Origin: Biomphalaria glabrata
Lineage: Eukaryota > Mollusca > Gastropoda > Planorbidae
Length of the DNA: 64,000 nt
Reading direction: 5' to 3'
Assembly (NCBI RefSeq): GCF_947242115.1
Contig: NC_074713.1
Span: forward strand, 26,384,378 to 26,448,377
Part shown: positions 11,101 to 23,840 of the stretch, in pieces
Position numbering within the stretch: the stretch's first letter is position 1
Layout of the letters: every line of letters begins with the position of its first letter
Notes under the pieces: model-generated
What the model was told of the DNA's origin: nothing
Database searches by the model: none
What the model saw: only the letters and a program-made list of their open reading frames with translations
Translations under genes and position numbers: made by a program

Positions 11101-11779
11101 AGTTTTTTTTTTCTGCTAATAAGTTATTGTTTTTTTTTTAAATTGGTGTCAGAAGCGTTACATTTATTTTTCTTTTTAATCGACAGGTTGAGGGAGATCT
11201 CGGAGACCCCACAATATAAAAAAGCCTAGATTTTATGTGCATATATTATATCTTGATCCGTCTAAATTAAAAACAAAAAAAAAACATATACAAATACTTT
11301 AAAAAAAAGACAAAAATTTCCTTTATATATCTTATGGAGCAATCATTGAAAGAGCAAATAATGAAACTAATGAATTAGAATAAAAGAATTTTTTTTTACC
11401 CTGCCGAATTCCCCCCCCCCCTCCGAGAAAAAAAAATCCTGGTTAAGTGATGGATTCTAGGCTACTATCAGGGCCGCCGCGAGGGTTGTGGCCGCCTGCG
11501 TGCGAAATTAAAAAATGCCACCCCCCTTTTTTTTTTTAAGAAAAAAATTTCTTCATTAAAACTGAGCTGGACAATATACCTGAAGCGCTCTTTGATATAC
11601 ATCTATTTTTGTACCATTCCTTTTTCCTTTCATGCCCCTACGCATCGTTGTCGTATCCCCATGACTCTAATAGGGGCCTGTGTTTTTTTTTTCAATTTTA
11701 ACTTTGCATTTTTTTAAAGAATCTAATGAAAAAGAAAAGAAACTTTTTCTTAATTATAACACATTTTTTTTTCGTTTAT
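11101..11779. other. Non-coding spacer with homopolymer runs
   Basis: Contains A, T and C runs and a GC-rich patch at 11470-11500 (CAGGGCCGCCGCGAGG) that looks like the end of a DNA element whose other end I could not place. No coding sequence. Confidence 0.4.
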
Positions 11780-12702
11780 TAGCAGCTCCCGAAAGGGGAA
11801 AAGACGCTATTAGTTTTGTGTGGTTTGTTTGTTCGTCCGTCCGTCCGTCCCGTTTAGATCTCGTAAACTAGAAAGTGAAAATCCGACATCATGCAACGGC
11901 TACTTTTTACTTTTCTGAAAGCGAAAAATCTATTTTTTTAATCACTTATGCAAGCATTTTTTTCATAAAAGTATACCATTTTTTACAACTATTCACTATT
12001 AATAGTAATAAATACTGGAGGCTTTTTATACACTCTGTGCCTAAATGTACCACACTTCAACACAATTGTGCAAACGGTTTTAGATTTTTTGTAAAAAAAT
12101 AATAATTTTACTATTGTATTGCTAAGTTAAAGTAAGTCCAGTCATACTGAATACTACATTTACAAAAAATTGATTACTTTTTTTAAAGAGAAAAAATCTA
12201 CTCATTATGCATATAAGTTGGACATAATTTAAAAACACAATTAATAAGTAGTTTTTTTTTATATTATCGCGTAAATGGCAGAGCTGCACCACAGTGGTGT
12301 AACCATGGAACTATACTAATGGAACACCAGCTTCGAGTTTTTTACAAAGACAAAGAGAGTCGAAGTGCCGTCGCGCATCTTTTTCGCGCACCATACCATT
12401 TTGAAAAATCGATGAGGATGCCAAAGAAGAAATTTACTCCGAGAGCCACTTGGATTGACCTTCATTGAGAGTAAAACTTCCCCACACTATATTTTATTAG
12501 ATCTGTAAAAACTTTATCCATTTTCTGACTATCTGATAAAATAGATATAATTTCCCTGAATAAGAGATCGTCACAAAAGTTTTTTTTTTCGATTACCCTA
12601 TAAAATGCCACTTATTTTCCAAAAAATAGAATCTAAATTCCGAAAATACAATCTTTCAGTGTTTCTGTGTTTGGTTTATTTACACTAAATCTGGATGAAG
12701 AC
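11780..12702 (+). repeat. Left arm of a long inverted repeat
   Basis: Two modules. 11780-12240 is a copy of a dispersed repeat starting at CCCGAAAGGGGAAAAGACGC with a run of GTCC units. 12290-12702 is nearly identical, inverted, to 19739-20092 (shared landmarks: GGAACACCAGCTTCGAG, GTGCCGTCGCGCATCTTT, GGATTGACCTTCATTGAGAG). The outer module also recurs inverted near 21240. Arms of about 0.9 and 1.5 kb with a ~7 kb spacer. Confidence 0.8.
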
Positions 12703-13849
12703 CTGTCTACCGTTCCGCCAAATGCGTATTTGTTACGATATACTAAATTGCACGAAATAAAAATAGGAGGCTTATACAGTTTTGACACTCCAAGCTACGC
12801 ATTTCTAATCGTTTTTTTTTATTATCGAAAGGACTAGGCTATAGGCATACACGTCTCGTGGGAAACAAAGAAAAAGTTAATCTTGATAATATTGTAGCCT
12901 AAATAAAATGACAAAAAAAAACAAAAAACAAAACAACTATAGCCTAATCTAAAATGAAATAGATCTAGAGCTAGATTTTCTTGGACGAATGATATAAAAT
13001 AAGTATAAATAATAAGTCATATGAATCTGATAGATCTAAAACAAATACTGATAGAGTCATTCATTAATTAATTATTAGAATTACTTGACTACCAACTGGG
13101 TATTTTTATTGCCAAAATACAATGTATTTTATGTGCATTTATTAAAAACAACAACCAAAAATTAAGCGTTTGACGCAACTAGATCTAATATTAGTAATAT
13201 ATAGATTCTAGTTGTAGTTCTAGATCCAGAAAGCTACTTCTCTAATTCAGTTTTCTAGTTTAATTCTAGTTAGATCTAGATGTCTAGACCACTAGATCTA
13301 AATCTAGCCAGGGTTTTTGTCATGGAATAGATTTATAAAACTTCAGCCACCTACTGATCACGATATGACAGATAGGCCTATTCTCTCTACTACTAGACTC
13401 TAGATCTAGTACTAGTAACTAGTAGTACACTACATTTGACTAGATGATTACTAGATCACAGTAAAATTCAATGTGTACTTCCGACTTTAGCTCAACAAAC
13501 AAGTCTACTCCAAAGTATAGATCTACTAGTAAAGTCACAAAGTGTAAAGGATCATTATATATTCACATAAAAAAAATTATAGGCCTAAAATGAGTCACTA
13601 ATTTGACTAATCAGTAATCTAAATTGTTTTTTTTTAAATGGCAAGTGTTAATATGACTTCTGACTTGTAAACCAGTTGCAGAGATTCTAGTTTTTATTTT
13701 GATGACATGTTACGATATATCAATGATATTTAGATAAACCTAGTGGAACAGACAGAAGAACCATTTAATATAAGGCAAAGAAGTAAGATGTTTATAATCC
13801 ATCAAACTATGATCAAACTCACAGAGGACTTGTGTCATTTGTGACGGCA
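12703..13849. other. Non-coding spacer rich in AGATCTA words
   Basis: Very AT-rich with dense TAGATCTAG-type words, strongest at 13180-13500. No coding exon, RNA gene or element end recognised. Confidence 0.45.
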
Positions 13850-14340
13850 TTTCATGCATTTACAGAAGCTACAAACTATTCTACAAAAATGATAGGCTTG
13901 TCTTTGATTCCGAAGACTTATGAGGAATGCTATGTTTCCAGTGGCTACTCAGCCCCAGCTGTGACCTACATATTATGCCACACTGAGCACAGGCATAACC
14001 ATTGTCCACCTGTGGTAGAATCAGTTGTTTTTTTTCTTTTTGCCGTCTACCCTCGGCAATTAATTTTCATTGGTGTATACCACACCTTTGTAAGTGACCT
14101 CCAGCTGTCTTGCTCTGAAGCTGTATGCAACCAGGTGCTCTCTTATTCTATGTCAGTTAAAGCAAGTTGGCGCCTAAGCTTGTCTTTAAAGAATTTCTGT
14201 GGTACCTCTTTATGTGCATATGACGTGTTAGGCAAATAGGTTTTGCCTATCGCAAGGCCATTTTGGAATATATAGGTGTTTAAAATGAAACTCCAAACAT
14301 CTGGACTTCCAGTAACCAAGAAAATAAGCTTAGGATTCAA
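13850..14340 (-). mobile_element. LINE 3' tail, degraded
   Basis: Minus strand gives NTSYAHKEVPQKFFKDKLRR and later CSVC...HNICRSQ-like zinc-finger remnants, the layout of the LINE C-terminus (basic stretch, W..L..D..SWR, finger). Interrupted by stops and frame changes. The long open + frame here is a shadow. Confidence 0.45.
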
Positions 14341-15059
14341 AGAGACTACACTGGCATTTCAGCTAAGACAATCAGTAAAATTAATAGCAACTTTAATTGC
14401 AGTCCACCAAACAAGATAAAAAGAAACAAGTGTGGCTTCAATAGCATTGATGATATTTAGTTTACTTTTATCTCATTTACTAGTATTACTATTTCATTGA
14501 CTAAGGTTTTTTATTTTCAAATATGCATAAGTACATGTACTAGTTCCTGCAATTTGATGAAAAATAATAATTAAATTGTGTGTAGTCTATATACAAATGT
14601 TTATAAGAGATCACAGCTTAGCTTAATTTACTTAATTTCAAAACTATGATTTTGTGTTCTGACTCTACTCTAAATAAATTATATTTTATTTTAAGAATGC
14701 AAAGTTGGAAATTCTGTTCTGATGAAAAAAAATTATTAAAATAAAGTAGATGTTTATGGTTTCTTTGTATTTATTTTTAAATTATTTATTCATTAAAAAT
14801 TAATTGTTCATTAACATTTACTTGAAGTAAAGATCAAAAACACAAATTCAATTCATGCAGATCACAGCCCATCACTTAAATGTATTTACTGTCAATTCTA
14901 CACACTATTCATTTCAAAATGTTGCTTTAAATTGTTATATGACACAATCAAAGTACTGGTACCTCACATTGATGTAGGCCTAAAGCACCTGAAATAATGA
15001 CAAATTTTCATTCTTGTACTGTCATTTATTATCAGACGTGTTAAAACTAATGACCTGTA
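14341..15059. other. Non-coding spacer
   Basis: AT-rich, no feature recognised. Confidence 0.4.
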
Positions 15060-15435
15060 TCATCATCATTGGCCTCCTTCAGTCGTAGAAATAGAAAGAC
15101 TAAGGTTTCATCTCAGAGCACACTTCCTCATGTGGCTGTGGAGCCCTATTTCGGAGAGACACTCCCATCCACAGATAGCACAGGTTAAGGTGGTTTTTGC
15201 TTCGGTGGTAGAGGAGCTGGCCATTTTTCGGATTGTACGTTTTTCTTCCTGAGCTGAGACCTATGTACTTTCACTGTCCATAGCTTTCTTGGTCACTGTC
15301 TCTCCATCTGTTGCGGTCTAAAGCTATGTCTTCCCAATTGTCAGTATTGATGTTCACTGATTTGAGGTCACGTTTTATTACATCTATGTAATGGAAGTGG
15401 GGGCGACCAGTTTTTCTTGTGTCAGTAGTGTGTTA
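15060..15435 (-). mobile_element. LINE 3' tail with terminal zinc finger
   Basis: Minus strand reads RKTGRPHFHYIDVIKRDLKS, then NWEDIALDRNRWRD and, after a frame change, CAICGWECLSEIGLHSHMRK. This is the canonical LINE ORF2 C-terminus with closing finger. A dead, 5'-truncated copy. Confidence 0.7.
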
Positions 15436-16300
15436 AAACTAATGACCTGTGTATATAATTTATTAAGCAGGAGCATCAACAAATCTTGAACAATAATTGT
15501 CTACAGAAAAACTTTATTCTTATCCAAACAATATACATTTACAATGTATTTGAGAAAGTTAATTTATATTTATACAAATCTATATGGCCTAAAGATTATA
15601 GCGTATTTTGATGTGTGAATACCAAGTTTCATTATTACATGAAAATAGTGTACTCATTTTTAAAATATTCTGGGTAATAAAAATAAAAAACTAATGATAC
15701 AATAAAATTGAAGCATTAGTCAAAAAAAGAAAAATTTCACTCAAGATCTATGTGAACTCTGCTTGAAAATTAATTAATTAATTAATTTTGAAATTAATTT
15801 TTAAAAAAATTATGGTTCTTTAGTCAATGGAATGATAGCAGCAATTATTTAACAATTTCATGATTATCCATTCATTTCAATATACTTATAACTGAAAAAT
15901 AATTCATAAGGTTTAGATACAACCATTTGAAATAATGATTATAATTTTTTTCTTAATTTGCTTAATTCAAATCTAATATAAACAAGATTTCCTCTGTCAA
16001 GAAACTTATGAGGGAACAACATGCATGTTCTTCTCAGTAAGTTTTGCAAAGGGAATTAAGAATATTTAATTGATGTTGCTTTTTTTTTTGCCAACATTTT
16101 AAACCTTTGCACCAGGTTTTAGTTTTAAGGAGAATGCACCATATTTTATATGTTTACTTTTGTTAGATTCTTATTTTAATTTTAAAAAAGTAAAATTTCC
16201 CTTACCACTCATCCACTGCACTACCTCTTGTTTTAATGGGGCTCAGATTAATAGTTTTCAAGTACAATATCAAACAGATTTAAAGAAATACTAAATCCAA
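15436..16300. other. Non-coding spacer
   Basis: AT-rich; ATTA repeats at 15770-15785. No supported gene. It may contain 3' exons of the candidate spliced gene at 16840-17343, but none is convincing. Confidence 0.35.
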
Positions 16301-16839
16301 ACCTGTTGGCTGAATGACAGGATATACATAAATATGTATACAGCTTACAGTATAATATATATATCTTAAATTAAAATTGGTCCAAGACTTTTATTTTGCA
16401 ACATGATGGGATTTTCCTTTCTGGTGGTGCTATGCAGGAGTCCAAGAATCTCATCTTTTCTCATAACAGAAAGTTATCTAGTTATAAAAATAAATAAAAA
16501 GATTTAAAAAAAAAATAAAAAATATGTGTGACATATGTGTTGACCATGCTAAACGTATATATGTTATTAATTATAGTTATATAATTTTGCCATTCTAAAA
16601 ATAGTCTGTACCTAAAAGGAGCTACTGCGTTAATGTGTAGACATGGCCCTGACCTTAATAGTTATGAATTATTACTATAGGTGAAGGCAGATGTTCAGTT
16701 AATTTGATGCACATTGAACTAATCTAAAAGCAACTATAACATATATTATGATTTACATTTTCATGGAAAACTAGTTTTTCAAAAATACAAGTACTTCAGC
16801 TTATGAGAAAAGTACATGGGAAAAATTGCAGTACCTTAC

Positions 16840-17343
16840 CTTTAAGAGGTGCAACCAATCATTGACTTTTCAGGAATGCATGCCTTTTTCTTGCATTTCC
16901 AAACATAACTGTAATTATACAATTAGGCATATTGGTTAATTTCTTTTGAAAACATTACAATTAAAAAATAATATTATTAAATTGAAAACGTTGTATCAAG
17001 TATACAAATTATCAGACAATTTTGCCTAATTTCATCTAACAGTTTATTGTAAAGGAATGGCCTGCACAACAGCCAAGGTATATTAGGCATTCATGAAAGA
17101 TGAATGTGCTTAAGAGTGTTATAAATAAAAAAAATAAAAAACTTAGAGAAAAATGTTAAATTCCATCCCAGATATTTGGATGTTGCTTGACCATGAAAAT
17201 CACACAATTCATAAAACATCTATTAGATAACTAAAATAAAAATTGTATAGTAGTACTTACATTAAATATTGAATGGATGCCCAGAGAGTAGAAAAAGTAT
17301 GATCCTTGAGCCATTCTGGTACATCATCAGAACTGGTTGCCAT
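16840..17343 (-). CDS. Candidate small spliced gene, unknown (possibly ISXO2/Merlin-like)
   Basis: Exon 1 is 17343-17261: start in a strong context (GAACCATGG) reading MATSSDDVPEWLKDHTFSTL and on to a GTAAGT donor in phase 2. Exon 2 is 16908-16840: acceptor ATTACAG, in frame, reading YVWKCKKKACIPEK, bounded by GTAAGG. An in-frame TAA falls just before that donor, so the second exon ends the protein at about 49 residues, or the gene is broken or the exon mis-set. The YxWKCxxxxC pattern is faintly like the zinc-binding part of ISXO2/Merlin transposases. Good splice sites and start context are the support; there is no homology proof. Confidence 0.35.
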
Positions 17344-17419
17344 GGTTCTACTTGTTAATAACTGAAACATTACAAACATTTTTTTTTATTTATAATTTAT
17401 CACAGACTAGAATAGAAAT

Positions 17420-19738
17420 GTTGCCAGGAAAAATACCAATGGTTAGAATACACCTGATGCTACTTTTGTAGCCTTATTACTGGTTAAAATGCACCAAAAC
17501 TTCATTAATTAAATCTGATAAGAAACATATATGTATCACACAAGTCCAAGTTTATCAGAGTGTCAGCAAATAATTAACTAGATATGTGAGTTTTATATTA
17601 AAGTACTGAATTTCAGGGGATAGATCCAACTTGGCACCACATCATTTATTATTTCATGAACTCATGGGTCTGGGTATGGCATGGAATGGAAACTAATATA
17701 TATGGGGTGTAGGCAAGGCATGGATTATAAATTGTCTTGTATAGATTAGATTGGGTAAAACTGCAAATCGAAGGTAACTTTTACTGATAGATCTGGATCA
17801 ATTATAAATTTATGGGACCTAGGCCTGCATAAATTTTATCTTTTATTTATATATTTTATGTACATATATAACTAGTCTAGAATCTATAATTATATCTTAA
17901 TAATAATTTTTGTAGATAGATGTCATATAATATCTAACATATTAAGTATAGATCAGTAGATTTAGAATTTTAGCTAGTGGAATATTTTTATATCCTAATC
18001 TGAACTGGATCTATATATCTAGAATTTAGATCAGTAGATTTAGTATTTTAGGTAGTAAAAACTTTTATACTCTAAATCTAAACTGGATCTAGATCTAATT
18101 ATTCTAGAAGCTTAGATCTAGAAGACTAGTTGTCAAGATTTGACTACACTATGGCTAATGCACTAGCTTAGTAGGCCTACTAGATAGATCAAGACAGAGT
18201 ACTAATAGACTCGTCTTGCCTCGTTGGGCCTCTCAAATCAGCTATAGACTTTAGAGACAATTTAGGAAGGTGAATATCGATCCAATTCAAAGATCTACAA
18301 TCTACATGTTAGAGTCTAGCTAGAGATGCTAGATCTAGTCTAGAAGGCTTTTCAATAAAAAATAAAATCAATCATTTCTAAAGTTTGTAAAATTATATGT
18401 AGATCTAATCTATCTATTTATAATATAATAAAAATCTATGTCTACTTTTTAAATATTTAAAATGATATGGCTGGTGATATTAATTATTTTAATTGAGACA
18501 TTGACATACTGTCACATACAAAGTAACAAAATAATTAGATCTTATACTAACTCATAGACTCATACCATATTGTATTAAACCTTCGAGTTTACGTTCCACT
18601 ACCTTGACTTGACTATATTGACTAAATAAAGGGCACTATGATTATAGATGTAGATTATTATCTATGATGATGATGTTTATCAACTAGTAGATCTATAATA
18701 AGTAGTATCGTCACTTTAAGTATAATCAGTATAACCACTGCATTCGTTTCATTCACTGTCTGTATCAATAATCGTGTGAATGACTGAATGTGATATGAAA
18801 GTGAAGTCTAGATTTAGAATAATTTAGATAGAATTGATAGATTATAGATCTACTATTAAAAAGTATTAACTATACTAACTATAGTGTCTATACTATAGTA
18901 TACTATAGCCAGTATGACTCGTATGAGTATACTCATATACTGTAAAAGTGTATAATAGTAAGTATAGCTATAGACAGACTAGATCATAGATGATCGATAG
19001 ATCTAGACTAGTAGAGTCACTAGATTTGACTAGATCTATAAATATTCATATTCATTGATCTCATTTATGGTCTAGATCTTATAAAAATAGAGTGGATCTC
19101 ATGACTGTCTATATTAGATCTATTGATTTTTTTTTTAAACGTTAAATAAATCTAGACCTTAGTCTTTAACTTTAGTCTAGGCCTAGGTGTTGTAGATCTA
19201 TATTATTCTAGATATTATACAAGAGATCTAGATCAATATAAGTTCAGTTTTTTAAAAATTCGCATTCGAAATTTTAAATACCCAGATTTAAGTATTTATA
19301 TACCCATATTGGTAGGTCCGAGTTAATCATTTATTAGATCTATTAAAGCATGTCTATATAAAAGATTATTATTTTAAAAATATATTATTATATAAAAGAT
19401 ATAGTTATGAATATTTACTTTAAAAAATTAAAGAAAATGAATTTTTCACTTTTGGCAATTAACACTCTGGCTAGCAAAAAGGATGACTCCTCAATACTGT
19501 GAAAAGACGATAACTGCATGAGTTGGTTTGGAATTGTATTTTGTAAGACTAATTTTCAAAACATATCCTTCATGAGAGAGAACGAAAAATGGTTGTCAAA
19601 AAAAAAAGCTGGCTGGACTACGCAAATAATGGACCAGCCTCTCTCTCTTGATATCTTGTTAAGAACATTGGTGACCGGGAAAAGTGGATGGTTTGGTTGC
19701 GCGGGACAGATGATAAAAATGACATGTACATAAAAAAA
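17420..19738. other. Non-coding, AGATCT-rich region
   Basis: The densest AGATCTA/TCTAGA region of the window (17780-19350), otherwise AT-rich. No open frame of note, RNA gene or element end. It sits in the spacer of the long inverted repeat. Confidence 0.5.
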
Positions 19739-21250
19739 ATCCAGATTTTGTGTAAAATACCCAAATGAGGAAGTACTGGAAACACCTATTTTAATGAAGT
19801 GGCCTTAAAAAAAAATCTTTTATGACGATCCATTATTCAGGGAAATTGTATCTATTTTATCAGATAGTCAGAAAATGGATAAAGTTTTTACAGATCTAAT
19901 AAAATATAGTGTGGGGAAGTTTTACTCTCAATGAAGGTCAATCCAAGTGGCTCTCGGAGTAAATTTCTTCTTTGGCATCCTCATCGATTTTTCAAATTGG
20001 TATGGTGCGCGAAAAAAGATGCGCGACGGCACTCTGATCATAAAATCTCGAAGCTGGTGTTCCATTAGTATAGTTCCATGGTGTAACACTTAACTAAAGA
20101 ATTTTTTTTTCGGAAATGTTTTTTTTTTCTTGAGGCTTTGAATAAGAGATTGACCCTTTACAAAACAATTAGATAATCGTTAAAAGACATCCGTTAGGAC
20201 AGGTTCATATGTAACTACACATTCACTTTCAGTACTTTCACCTATCGTTTGGTCTGCTAAACCCTTGGGGCACCACAGAAGATCTGTCAACCTTCTTTCT
20301 CCGTTCTTCTCTGTCATTTGTCTTTAATAGAATTTCATTCTGATATTCTTTCTGAAATTATTGAAACATGCCTTTTTACCTGGCTGGGTGGGCCACTTCG
20401 GGGGGCGATTTTGAGTTTTAAAATTAAAATTTAAAACTGTCTTTGTAATCTTGTATTTTTGTAATACTATGTATAGAATCCAAATTTAGGTAATTAAATT
20501 TCACTTGAATGAGTCCGTTTCACAGACCTATATATAATAGGTCTACGATCAGTTTTTTTTTTTTTCAAAAATAGTGTTAACTATATACATTTTAAGCATT
20601 GTAAAAGTTTCTTCATGTAGATAGAAGTCGGCAAAGGAAGATATATAAATATATCTAGATCTGGGCTCTGTTTAGTCTTATTTAGACCATCAAGTGTAGG
20701 TCTTAATAATGAGGATATGTCAAAACTGCGTGCTATAAAAGTAGCTCGTTATTTTTGAAACTTATAACTAAAACGAAGTTCGTATCAAAATTCTTTTTTA
20801 AAAACAACATTTGAATCAGTGTTCTATTCAATGAGTTAGTTAATAAATGGAAAATATATTTTATAATGATCCAATGACACTTTTACCACTGTGACCATAG
20901 ATGCAAATTTTTTGTACCAATGCGCGAATCTATGAATGAAGCTTGAGTTATTAATGAAGACGTCCATGACCTTTTATAAAAAATTTACCTCCCCTGAAGT
21001 TTTTCATTGAAAAGTGGCGTAATGTTTTGAAAAATCTGCTTGCATATATAATTTTAAAAATTAGATGGTTCACTTTCGGAAAAGAAAAAAAGTAGCCGTT
21101 GCATCAGAACTTTGAATGATCTAAAATATCATGATGTCCGATTTTCATTTTCTCTTCTAGTTTCTGAGATCTAAACGGGACTGACGGACGGACAAACAGG
21201 CCACACAAAACTAATAGCATCTTTTCTCCTTTCGGTGGCCGCTAAACATT
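19739..21250 (-). repeat. Right arm of the long inverted repeat
   Basis: 19739-20092 is the inverted counterpart of 12290-12702. 20100-20560 holds a different repeat (also at 62740-63440) that seems inserted between the two modules of the arm. 20780-21250 is an inverted copy of the CCGAAAGG family, ending at GCCACCGAAAGG read on the minus strand. Confidence 0.75.
20100..20560 (+). repeat. Dispersed repeat, uninterrupted copy
   Basis: Shares AATAAGAGATTGACCCTTT, AAGATCTGTCAACCTTCTTT and GGGTGGGCCACTTCGGGGG with 62740-63440. In the latter a SINE interrupts the sequence at the GGCCACTTCGG point, so this copy serves as the empty site. Confidence 0.65.
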
Positions 21251-22630
21251 CTATCGTTTATTTCTTTCAATGACCTTTGTGAGCCCTATTGGTATTTGGC
21301 TTCTTCTAAAAGAGCGTATTTTAAAATTTGTTACAGGCTTTACTGTCATTGCTCGAATGTTCATATAGCCAGTGCGCCCTTGGTGCTTTTTTTTATCAAT
21401 AAAGTATTAAACCTTGATAGAAGATGACAGGTACTCGTGTTACTCGACAATACGCCCACATTTTACTAACATGGTGTAGCCTGTAAAATATTCCTTTTTC
21501 TTTTTTTCTTTTTTTTTAAAGCAGAAAATATTCTTATCTAGAAAGGAAACACTTATGAATCACTTATGAATCACTGGAATCGATTACATGTATTAGGAAA
21601 AGATTAAATATTAATTGATTAAATAATAAAAACAAGCACAATAACAAAAAAAATATATTTTTTTTAAAACAAAACTTATCTACGTTAAAAAAGCCCGCAA
21701 AAATCATTCATATATCTCAATACTACATGAATAAGCTCCCTTTCTATATATAAAAACAAAATTAATTAATTACCACAAATGGATTAACTAATAGTTTATT
21801 TTGTAATTGATTCACTCGTTGTCATAAAGATTGAATAATTGTGCGGAATTTCAACTAGATCTAAGAATGGGCAGTGGGAGAGAAAACGTTTACAAAACAT
21901 AATAAAAGGGAAATCACTTTACATATACATCCACATCTCTCACTAAGTAGCATTTATCTCCCTCGTTCGATACCAAACAAAATAATTAAAAGCTAATAAT
22001 TAATTTAAACTAAGTGTTTATTTCTTTTATTAATTCATGTTTTATCAGGCGCAAAAAATAATTATGTAAAGTTTCAACTTTATCCAAGAATGGGTGCGTG
22101 AGAAATAACGTGGGCAAAAATTGTACTAGACAATGCCAGACACACACACACATATATATATATATATATCCCCACTCACTCATATATATATATAAGCCAA
22201 TCCCTACTTTAAGAATGTGATGGCGGTCTGTAATTTCCCTTTCGATCTATTTCTTGTAATGCTTCTTTTTACAATGCTTCTTTTCAGTGATCTTTGCACA
22301 ATCATTTTATTTTTTTTCCCGTTGAATGCAGTAATTTCCACTGACGCCGTGTGACGTAATGTGATACACAAAATCTTCATTATAAAGAAGTAATGCAAAT
22401 TTAATTTTAAAATGATTCAGTAATTCTGAAAAATTATAACCATCAAACTAGAGTTTTCACTATCTGGACAATTAACAAGTGATTTTTCCCAAAGATATAC
22501 TAAAACTATCAATTTAAAAAAAAATAAAAATCGTTTGAGCCATTTTCAAAATTCAATTTTTTTTTCTTTTTCCTAGGTTTTTTCATCCACCCATAATGAG
22601 AGTAAGTGAAAAATGTTGCACATACGATCA
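21251..22630. other. Non-coding spacer with CA and TA microsatellites
   Basis: Microsatellites CA then TA at 22141-22195. No supported coding sequence. Confidence 0.45.
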
Positions 22631-22637
22631 GATGACA

Positions 22638-22824
22638 TGGATGGCTGCCTGGTCGTGCGGTTTGCGCGCTGGACTGTCGTTCAGATTTATGGATGGTCGA
22701 GGGTTCAAACTCTGCCCGCTCCCATCCCCCGTCGTCCTGCGGGAGGTTTGGACTAGGAAGTAATTATCTTCAACTCTGAAGGAACATCCGAAACATGTAA
22801 AACAAACAAACAAACAAACATTTT
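22638..22824 (+). mobile_element. tRNA-derived SINE (family S1)
   Basis: Begins GGCTGCCTGGTCGTGCGG, A-box-like, then a B-box-like GGGTTCAAACTC, then a conserved body (GTCGTCCTGCGGGAGGTTT, GAAGGAACATCCG) and a CAAA-rich tail. Other copies: 32935-33106, 63180-63346, and a worn one at 51988-52150. Confidence 0.8.
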
Positions 22825-22877
22825 ACATTTATTTACACTCAGTGACATTTTTACAATACCGCTATTCAAGTCAGAAC

Positions 22878-22995
22878 CTTATAGAGCCTGGGTGGGTGGA
22901 ACCTGGACGCGGATTTCAAAAACGATTCAAACAATTTTCCTAGAAGTTGAAAAGTTGATGTATATTGCCGAGAAGCGAATTACTATTTCGATGGC
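22878..22995 (+). repeat. Dispersed repeat, related to 61268-61385
   Basis: Shares GGGTGG, a CGATT-AAA-CGA pattern, ATTTTCCTAGAA and AAAAGTTG in the same order with 61268-61385. Family unknown. Confidence 0.5.
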
Positions 22996-23321
22996 CACAC
23001 GCAGAAAACTCAGACCGATATAATTTTTCAATTAAAAAATAATTAATTAAAGTTTGGCTGTAAACAAACATGGCGTAGTAGCCGTAGTGTACCGACAACG
23101 GAGTTGCTTATTAAATCTTAATTCAGTTTATTGATTGATTATCTAAACTTTACTTCTATTTTTACGTAAATCTTATTGGCCCTATATCTAGATTCAAGAT
23201 TTAGAACTAGATCTAGACTAGATCTTAACAGTTCTAAATCTAGATCTAAGTCTAGATCTAAATCTAGTTCTACATGTCTATATAGTAAAAGTAATAATAA
23301 ATAAATATACAATTATACAAT

Positions 23322-23406
23322 GTACCTCTGGCTCAGTGGGTAACGTCGATGGTACATCGCGCTGATGGTGCCAAAGTAGTAGTTCGATACCCAGCTTCGG
23401 TAGACA
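23322..23406 (+). repeat. tRNA-like SINE head
   Basis: Has A-box-like TGGCTCAGTGGGTAACG and B-box-like AGTTCGATACCC and is followed by a T run, but the acceptor stem does not pair well, so it is not a functional tRNA call. It abuts the CCGAAAGG repeat at 23425. Confidence 0.45.
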
Positions 23407-23424
23407 TATTTTTTTATTGATTAT

Positions 23425-23840
23425 TTGCCGCCACCGAAAGTGGAATGGATTCTATTAGTTTAGTGTGGTCTGTCTGTCCGTCCATCCAGTTTAGATCTTT
23501 CAGAAAATATAATTAAAATGAAAATCGGACATCATGATATTTTAGATCATTTAAAGTTCCGATGCAATGGCTACTTTTTTATTTTTCAAAAGTGAGCTCT
23601 TTAATTTTTTTAAATTATATGCAAGCTGATTTAAAAAAAAAAAAACATTTTTAAATGAAAAACTTTTTTAGAAAGGTGACAGACTTCTTCATTAATAGCT
23701 CAAGCTTCATTCATATATTCTCGCATTTTTACAACAAATTTGCATTTAAGGTCACAATGGAAAAAGTGTCGATGGATAAATATATTTTTCCATTTACTAA
23801 CTCATTGAATGGAATACTGATTGAAATGTTGTTGTAACAC
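23425..23840 (+). repeat. CCGAAAGG-family dispersed repeat
   Basis: Same order of landmarks as 11780, 21250 (inverted) and 62412: CACCGAAAG, TCTGTCTGTCCGTCC, GTTTAGATCT, AAAATCGGACATCATGATAT, GCAATGGCTAC. Non-coding; probably a SINE or short non-autonomous element. Confidence 0.7.

Noticed and set aside
13832-14239. 135-codon plus-strand ORF
   Set aside because: The minus strand carries LINE C-terminal motifs over the same bases; the plus frame is a shadow.
11780-21250. A Polinton-type element between the inverted arms
   Set aside because: No polymerase, integrase or capsid-like sequence is visible in the spacer, so only the inverted repeat itself is claimed.
23322-23406. A functional tRNA
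   Set aside because: A and B boxes are present but the acceptor stem does not pair; better read as a SINE head.
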